A stretch of DNA of 64,000 bases, taken from NCBI GenBank assembly GCA_958510875.1, contig OY294067.1, positions 277,308,742 to 277,372,741 of the forward strand, written 5' to 3'. The translations under genes and the position numbers were made by a program. Below the pieces are notes generated by a model. That model had not been told where the DNA came from and ran no database searches. It was given only the letters and a program-made list of their open reading frames with translations. Numbering within the stretch: position 1 is the stretch's first letter; each line of letters begins with the position of its first letter. The stretch is from Endomychus coccineus (lineage: Eukaryota > Arthropoda > Insecta > Coleoptera > Endomychidae). Positions 58,917 to 64,000 of this stretch are shown one piece after another.

Positions 58917-58989
58917 ACCGAAGTGGTGTAATTGGTTAACACCCTGGACTAGAAATCCAGAAATGTGGGTTCGAATCCCGCCTATGGTT
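58917..58989 (+). tRNA. tRNA-like gene, anticodon AGA, copy 9
   Basis: Last complete copy. Its downstream spacer is cut about 95 bp later by the TA tract at 59,084, where other units continue. Confidence 0.8.
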
Positions 58990-59081
58990 CAATCTTTTAC
59001 GTTTATTCATCTTTATAATCCTATGTTAAATTATCTAAGTTATCTTCATAATTCAGAAAATTTAATTCTATATCTCTTAAG

Positions 59082-59083
<2 letters not shown>

Positions 59084-59142
<59 letters not shown>

Positions 59143-59146
59143 TATA
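59084..59146. repeat. TA microsatellite right of the tRNA array
   Basis: About 30 TA repeats with a single TG interruption, mirroring the TA tract on the left side of the array. Confidence 0.85.
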
Positions 59147-59542
59147 ACCATCTGCGTTTTACTGGTGAGGAATCAATCCACTCATATCTGTCAGATTCCA
59201 TTCAACGGGAAATATACAACCCTGGGCCACCCATCCCGGTGGTGACCCCTTTCAAATTTTCCGTTTAACAAGAAAACTTATCTTTTCCCGAGAAAGGCGG
59301 TCACATTATTTACTGGCTTCTCATTGATGTTCAAGGACAATAATTTCTGGTCAATCTTTTATTATTCTTTTCAAAATATTCTTAAACAATTTACAATTGC
59401 AGTGATTAACTGTCATGAAATAAATATTGCTTCTCTTCATTTATGGCAATATTTTTGAAAGTTTATGTGCGTCTTCGCCCGCAATTATATCAACCATGTA
59501 CATGTGTATATTATTTTACTTAGCTTTACTTTACATCTCCAG
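59147..59542. other. end of intron 2 of SVWC gene 3
   Basis: Nothing recognised apart from the acceptor TTTACATCTCCAG at its end. Confidence 0.5.
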
Positions 59543-59783
59543 GTGCGGAATCAACGTTCCCCCAGAAGGTTGCGTACTACAACATCCGACAACTCCCGAA
59601 TATCCCGAATGTTGTCAAACAACAACAGTTTGTCCAGGACAGGAATCTATAACACAGCTTCAAAATGCGCAACCTTTTCAAGTTACGAGTTCAACTTCAG
59701 AACCTCAACATTTCCAGGCCATATCAGAACCTCAACCTTTTCAGGCCGCTCCACAACCTCAATCGCGTTCTTATTATTATTGA
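59543..59783 (+). CDS. SVWC secreted protein 3, exon 3 with extended tail
   Basis: 241 nt entering in phase 2, ending TGA. It encodes CGINVPPEGCVLQHPTTPEY then PECCQTTTVC, which are cysteines 4-8, then a tail of about 45 residues with imperfect repeats of the type EPQxFQA (HFQAISEPQPFQAAPQPQ) ending SRSYYY. Genes 1 and 2 lack this tail. The phase match with exon 2 supports joining across the 12.3-kb intron; an alternative is that exon 3 belongs to a fourth gene whose first exons were destroyed. Confidence 0.82.
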
Positions 59784-59811
59784 ATCTAGAGTTTAAAACA
59801 ACACTACGATG

Positions 59812-59817
59812 AATAAA
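59812..59817 (+). terminator. polyadenylation signal of SVWC gene 3
   Basis: AATAAA, 28 bp after the stop codon. Confidence 0.55.
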
Positions 59818-60430
59818 TGGATCCATGTAAAAGCATTGGAATACTTAGTTCAATTCCCAGCAACTTTTATGTTATTTGTGAAATATTAATTAAATTCGTT
59901 AAGTTATGTGTCGTTAAATTTGAATTTACGAACCTGCTGTTTTATTTCGAATTCTGTATTATATTGGACGCTCGACGTCTCTTCCTTATTCTACTCCTTC
60001 CGATTTTTCCAGGCGATCAATAATATAGTTATTGCCTCACCAGATACATACACAACACATGTGGAATGTAAATAAAATAACATGTAATTTTTTATGTTCC
60101 GTAATACCTTTATCGGAATTTTAAATCAAGTATCAAAATCATGTACTGCTGTAGATGATTCAAAATAACATTCCTAGTTGTCCCGCGTATAACATAACAA
60201 AACGGTTGGTTAAAGAATTTAGCAACATCCAAGTCGCACCAAGTTTGACTGTAAAAAAGTTCTTTGAAACTAATAGCAAAATTGAAAAATTTCAAACTTG
60301 AACCTGATGACTCTCGTTTAATCTGATGTTGCTTCACTATTTACAAATACCCCAATATCTGAGTCGATATAGATTCTGAAGAACGGGGTTTCAAATATTA
60401 ATATCCCGATCCAAACTGCACAGAATACGT
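59818..60430. other. intergenic stretch, nothing recognised
   Basis: AT-rich sequence downstream of SVWC gene 3, without supported features. Confidence 0.4.
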
Positions 60431-60800
60431 GATCCTTACGTCTTTATGTATGGAGCAAAATTATTTCACTTTTAACAAATCTACTATAAACATACAAGCG
60501 GATATGCAACTCTGTCATTTTTGGCCCAAATTTTTCCAACCTCCTTAAAATCAAAATTAAATCACTTTCCCACAGTTTGGCATAGATATGTCGATGATAT
60601 TTTCGCAATTATAGGTAAATATTTTGATTTACATACATTGCTTTTTAAACACGCTTGATAGTAATTTAATTCACTCAAACTCACTGTCGAAATAGAAACA
60701 GATAAGCAGTTTCCTTTCTAGTCGAGGAAATATAACATTTTAGGTCCAAAATTTGTGCAATAAGATGGATTGAAATTCGGTTTTTTGCATCCGATTCCTT
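60430..60800 (+). mobile_element. Penelope-like reverse transcriptase fragment
   Basis: Degenerate plus-strand frames include WHRYVDDIFAIIGKYFDLHT and then ETDKQFPFLVE, matching the YVDD and FLD-like blocks of Penelope-type reverse transcriptase. Stops interrupt it, and a mariner-like insertion starts 40 bp further on. Confidence 0.6.
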
Positions 60801-60842
60801 GATGCGTTTACTCCATTTGCCCACTTTTTGAATCTTATTCTA

Positions 60843-62323
60843 GGTTCCCCATAATAGACTACCCATTTTATATTATTAATAAATTCCCTACGAGATAACT
60901 AAATAGGTTGTTCTCTGTGGGAGTATCTTCTGTAGTCTTTGGAATTTAAGTAAATTATTAATCAAGTAGGCGCCTAACAAAAAAATTTTAAGTTAATAAT
61001 TTCCTGGAACGCCATTTTTCTACGAGAAGTTTGTTAGTTTTCATCAATAATTATTTAATTTTTTGCTTTGAGACATTATTTCAACATCCGTTTGAACTTT
61101 CATGGATTACTCAGTCCAATAACGTGTGTTTTGTGTAGAAACTTACATAAGAAGCAATTCGATAGAAGAAGTTAGGCGTACATTCCGGCGTCAGTTTAAT
61201 AACAACAATATAGGGGTCACGCGCCAAATCGTAAAACTGTTCAGTTATGGGTTCGTCATTGGCGTGAAAATGGTTCTGTACAAAATTTGAAGAAGCCTGG
61301 ACGTCGAAGAACAGTTCGTACACCAGAAAATATTGAACGAGTTAGAGTTGCGTTTACGAGAAGTCCTAAAAGGTCTGCTAATCGACAAACCCTTATCCTA
61401 GGAATATCGAAGGGAAGCTTAGATCGAATTCTTCAAAGGGATTTAAAATTTCATCCCTATAAATACCAAATGGCACAGCACCTTAGCAAAAAGATAAAGA
61501 AGCAAGGTTGGCATTTTGTCAAGAATTTTTGGATTTACATCAAGGAGCAATTCACAGTCTCCTAATGACCGACGAAGCAAATTTTTATTTGAACGGCATG
61601 GTCAATAAACAGAATTTTAGATACTGGTCAAATGAAAATCCTCGTGAAATCTTTACACAGAACCTCCATAATCCAAAAGTTGTTGTGTGGTGTGGAGTAG
61701 GATCTTTTGGTATTATTGGCCCTTATTTTTTTGAGGATGAAAATAACCGCGCTGTAACAGTAACATGCGAGCGCTACGTTAATATGCTAGAGACATTTCT
61801 CTTTCCAGAATTAAATAGACGAGGATTACTAAACAATGCCTTACTATTCCAACAAGATGGGGCAACAACTCATACCGCCAGAAACTCAATGAAGGTCCTG
61901 CGAGAAATGTTTAATGGCCGACTCATTTCTCGATTCGGAAATTTTTCCTTGGCCTTCGAGGTCCCCCGACTTAACGGCACCCGATTTTTTCCTGTGGGCA
62001 TATTTGAAAGCCAAAGTGTTTGCGAGTCGTCCAGGTACAATCGAGGAACCGAAAGTCAAAATTCGTGAAGAAGTTGAAGGAATAGACGAAGGTTTGCTAC
62101 GCCGTGTAATGAACCACTTTTTATCTAATATTGAATAATGTGTTGAAGTTGGTGAGGTCATTTAGAAGACGTGATTTTTAAAAATCAGAATTAAATTAGC
62201 CAAATAAAGTTATCATAAATCCCAAAGAGTTAGCTGTAATTTAGTAAAATAAAAAAATTGTTTTGTTAACTAAAAAAATTTTAATTCAAATATTAAAATG
62301 GGTAGTCTATTATAGGGAACCCA
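60843..62323 (+). mobile_element. mariner-like element with degraded transposase
   Basis: About 28-bp terminal inverted repeats: ATAATAGACTACCCATTTTA inside the left end (60,843-60,870) and the inverse at 62,294-62,321, starting GGTTCCC. TA is present at both outer edges within 1-2 bases. The 1.48-kb interior holds a plus-strand transposase broken by several frameshifts (61,111-62,138). Confidence 0.85.
61094..62138 (+). pseudogene. mariner-like transposase pseudogene
   Basis: Read across frames, the order is complete: an N-terminal helix-turn-helix region (SIEEVRRTFRRQF near 61,160), KKPGRRRTVRTPENIERV, RSANRQTLILGISKGSLDRI, first acidic motif LLMTDEANFYLNG, second FQQDGATTHTARNS, third WPSRSPDLTAPDFFLWAYLK. 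The spacing between the last two aspartates is about 36 residues. Frameshifts lie near 61,250, 61,540 and 61,960, and a stop is near 61,127. All three catalytic acids are still readable, but the gene cannot make a protein. Confidence 0.85.
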
Positions 62324-62379
62324 TACAAATGAGAAACTGCATTTCTGCATCGAAAAAATGCATTTTTTCATGTGCAATT

Positions 62380-62700
62380 TTTGAAGCAAATAAAAAACTC
62401 ATTGTTCGGTAATACATTTTGGAAATCGACCCAAATTTGTTACCCCGGAGTTTTTGGGGTCGCTGAACAAGAATATGATGTCAGAAAAACTATATAATTT
62501 ACCTGGGGACCAGGAAGTCCTAGTTGACTCCACGAGGTTTTCTCGAAATTTGCTAGGAAATTGAACCAAAATGTTTTTCTCGGGGGCTTCGAGGTTGCTG
62601 AACACGATTCTGATATTGAAAATATTCCACAATATACCTGGAGGTCAAGGTGGCCTGGTTATCTAGGTCATCTGTTGGACAGGTGGGTCAGTTTTAAATA
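62380..62700. repeat. dispersed repeat related to the left edge of the window
   Basis: Two imperfect copies of a block with TTTTTGGGGTCGCTGAACA and GAGGTTGCTGAACACGATT, each followed by an ACCTGG-containing stretch. The GGTCGCTGA...ACGATT core also occurs three times at 386-745. No coding content. Confidence 0.5.
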
Positions 62701-63280
62701 AAATTATGATTTTAGAAGTTTTAAAAGAAATAAATGAAATTGGTTGAACGATGAAGTTAATGAATTTATATATTATCGATATGATAAAATATGATAAGAA
62801 TTGAAGAATTGATTGGACAAGTAATATAAGTTTCCATAAATAAAATTAATTTTATCATAAAATTGTCGAATATACAAAAATTTCTAGGATTAAATAGAAT
62901 AATAATATTTTGAGGGAATGAATTTTTGAAAAAAAACGTAAAATACATTTTTTCCATTTAATAGACTAAGATTTTTTTAAATAAATATACTTTTTTACGT
63001 AACAGTTATTTTAGTCATTGAATTTAATGAATTTTCTGCAGTCATTTGTTTATCTTATTGTCATATATATGTGTCTATATTTATATCTTGCAAATTATTT
63101 TACAGAATATCAAACTTTATTATACTGTAACATTTTTTTCAGTTATACATAGGTATACATTCTTGATCTTTTCAAATATCACAATATTTCAAATATAAAA
63201 TATCTTTGACTTGACGTTTAATTTGAAGTTCCAAAAAAATTGACGAATATTTTCATCACCGTATTCATTATCTTACATAC
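62701..63280. other. intergenic stretch, nothing recognised
   Basis: Very AT-rich. No feature seen. Confidence 0.4.
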
Positions 63281-63284
63281 TCCT

Positions 63285-63490
63285 AAATGATGAAATGTAT
63301 AAGCGAAAAATCAATTTATTAAATTCCTATTTATCTCCAGCTGAGGGTAACGCCTTGTTTGCATTATTAACCCCAACTAGAAACTAAACAGACCAATTTA
63401 GTTTACTCTGATGATGACTACTTGGTAGCTGAAATGTCCTCAATACTTTAACAGTATTTATAGTGGATAAGGGTGACTGTTTCTTATTTA
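63285..63490 (+). mobile_element. Penelope-like 3' fragment
   Basis: Same order as 45,840-46,110: a degenerate end (TTATCTCCAGCTGAGGGTAA) and the tail GATGATGACTACTTGGTAGC through GGGTGACTGTTTCTTAT. Confidence 0.6.
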
Positions 63491-64000
63491 TAGCAATATA
63501 TTGGTACCGATAATTAAAATGTAAATTATGTGTTGTTATTTTATATTAATTTCCTATTCAGATTCCAGGCTCTTTATAGGAAACCATTGCTTTCGTGAGC
63601 TTCAGTTAATATATAATTGAACAGAACCACACCTTATCTTTATATAAGTACTAGAAAACAAACATTTATCTCAGCAGACTTAATAGAACTCCTTCTCATA
63701 ATCAATTTGGTCAGAAAAACCAGATGTACAAGATATACGGTCTCAACAGTAACAGTTCTATTAAGGTTGGAAGTTTTCGTTGGAAAGACAACATAAATCA
63801 GTAGCTACCGAGATTATGTTGGCACGAATCCAAAAGGGAACCTTAATCCAGATAAAGTAATTTGTCAGAATATAATGCTCTAAACACATACTAAAAGAAC
63901 TATTATATGATCGTCCCTTGTCACACACGTCCTTATATCAACTGTCAAGTAAAATCAACATAAGTCTTCACTTTATCCGTTTATTTCAGTGCTTTATTGT
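63491..64000. other. right edge, nothing recognised
   Basis: No open frame or repeat structure recognised. Confidence 0.4.

Larger units (their letters stand above)
54870..59083. repeat. inverted array of 474-bp tRNA-bearing units
   Basis: The left half (to about 56,965) is a head-to-tail array of 474-bp units with tRNA genes on the minus strand. The right half is the same unit on the plus strand. Units appear almost identical; I noticed only an A/G difference near 57,282 and one extra A near 58,314 (a 475-bp unit). Aligning the truncated tRNA (56,907-56,965) with the first plus-strand tRNA gives a potential hairpin of about 2.05 kb per stem (about 54,916-56,965 with 57,034-59,083) and a loop of about 68 nt. 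It lies in intron 2 of SVWC gene 3. The 103-codon frame in each unit runs across the tRNA and is not a credible protein. Confidence 0.95.

Noticed and set aside
54870..59083. CRISPR-like or rDNA-type array
   Set aside because: 474-bp units with no short repeat/spacer structure, in a spliced eukaryotic locus. The only RNA gene in the unit is tRNA-like.
54825..59268. Repeated 103-codon open frames (and 115- and 146-codon variants) in the tRNA array
   Set aside because: The frame runs straight through the tRNA gene and is preserved only because the units are recent copies. Composition is not protein-like, and no start context or homologue is recognised.

Overview
The window is AT-rich nuclear DNA from an arthropod, most likely an insect. 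The evidence is spliced genes with GT-AG introns, a tandem cluster of secreted eight-cysteine SVWC (single von Willebrand factor C) proteins, which are an arthropod speciality, and a dense mixture of insect-type transposable elements (hAT, mariner-like, MULE, Penelope-like, Ty3-like, copia-like and LINEs). I cannot assign an order or species.

Region 1, about 1-23,705, minus strand: most of one large gene, an orthologue of the TBC-domain RabGAP EVI5. Seven coding exons (about 597 codons) were placed with consistent splice sites and reading phase: an N-terminal leader, three exons making the TBC GTPase-activating domain with both catalytic fingers (IRRDIAR and YCQ), a linker, and two coiled-coil exons. 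The C-terminus lies left of base 1, and the first coding exon was not found. The long introns hold a foldback MITE, a MULE remnant, a 1.8-kb foldback hAT-like element, a 1-kb long-TIR element, a TA-flanked element carrying a CXC-type cysteine domain, a copia remnant, a LINE remnant, and a 2.5-kb foldback mariner-like element with a MITE nested in one arm.

Region 2, about 23,800-30,700: intergenic or 5' intron sequence with a deletion-derivative hAT element (perfect 8-bp target duplication), MITEs, a broken LINE reverse transcriptase and one unidentified exon-like stretch.

Region 3, about 30,755-59,783, plus strand: three tandem SVWC genes, each with three coding exons, identical intron phases (1 then 2) and eight cysteines. 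The proteins are 103, 91 and 138 residues, all with a signal peptide. The third has a proline/glutamine-rich tail. Intron 2 of the third gene is about 12.3 kb and holds the two most striking structures: a very young Ty3-like LTR element that is a deletion derivative, and next to it a giant inverted repeat made of 474-bp units, each carrying a tRNA-like gene. Nine copies are intact and one is cut at the inversion junction. The tRNA has a class I body resembling tRNA-Gln but an AGA (serine) anticodon.

Region 4, about 59,800-64,000: Penelope-like remnants, a frameshifted mariner-like element with visible TIRs, and another copy of a repeat family that also occurs at the left edge of the window.

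The EVI5 and SVWC genes share no obvious pathway; they are simply neighbours. The SVWC genes look like a local duplication series. Most of the rest is layered transposon history.
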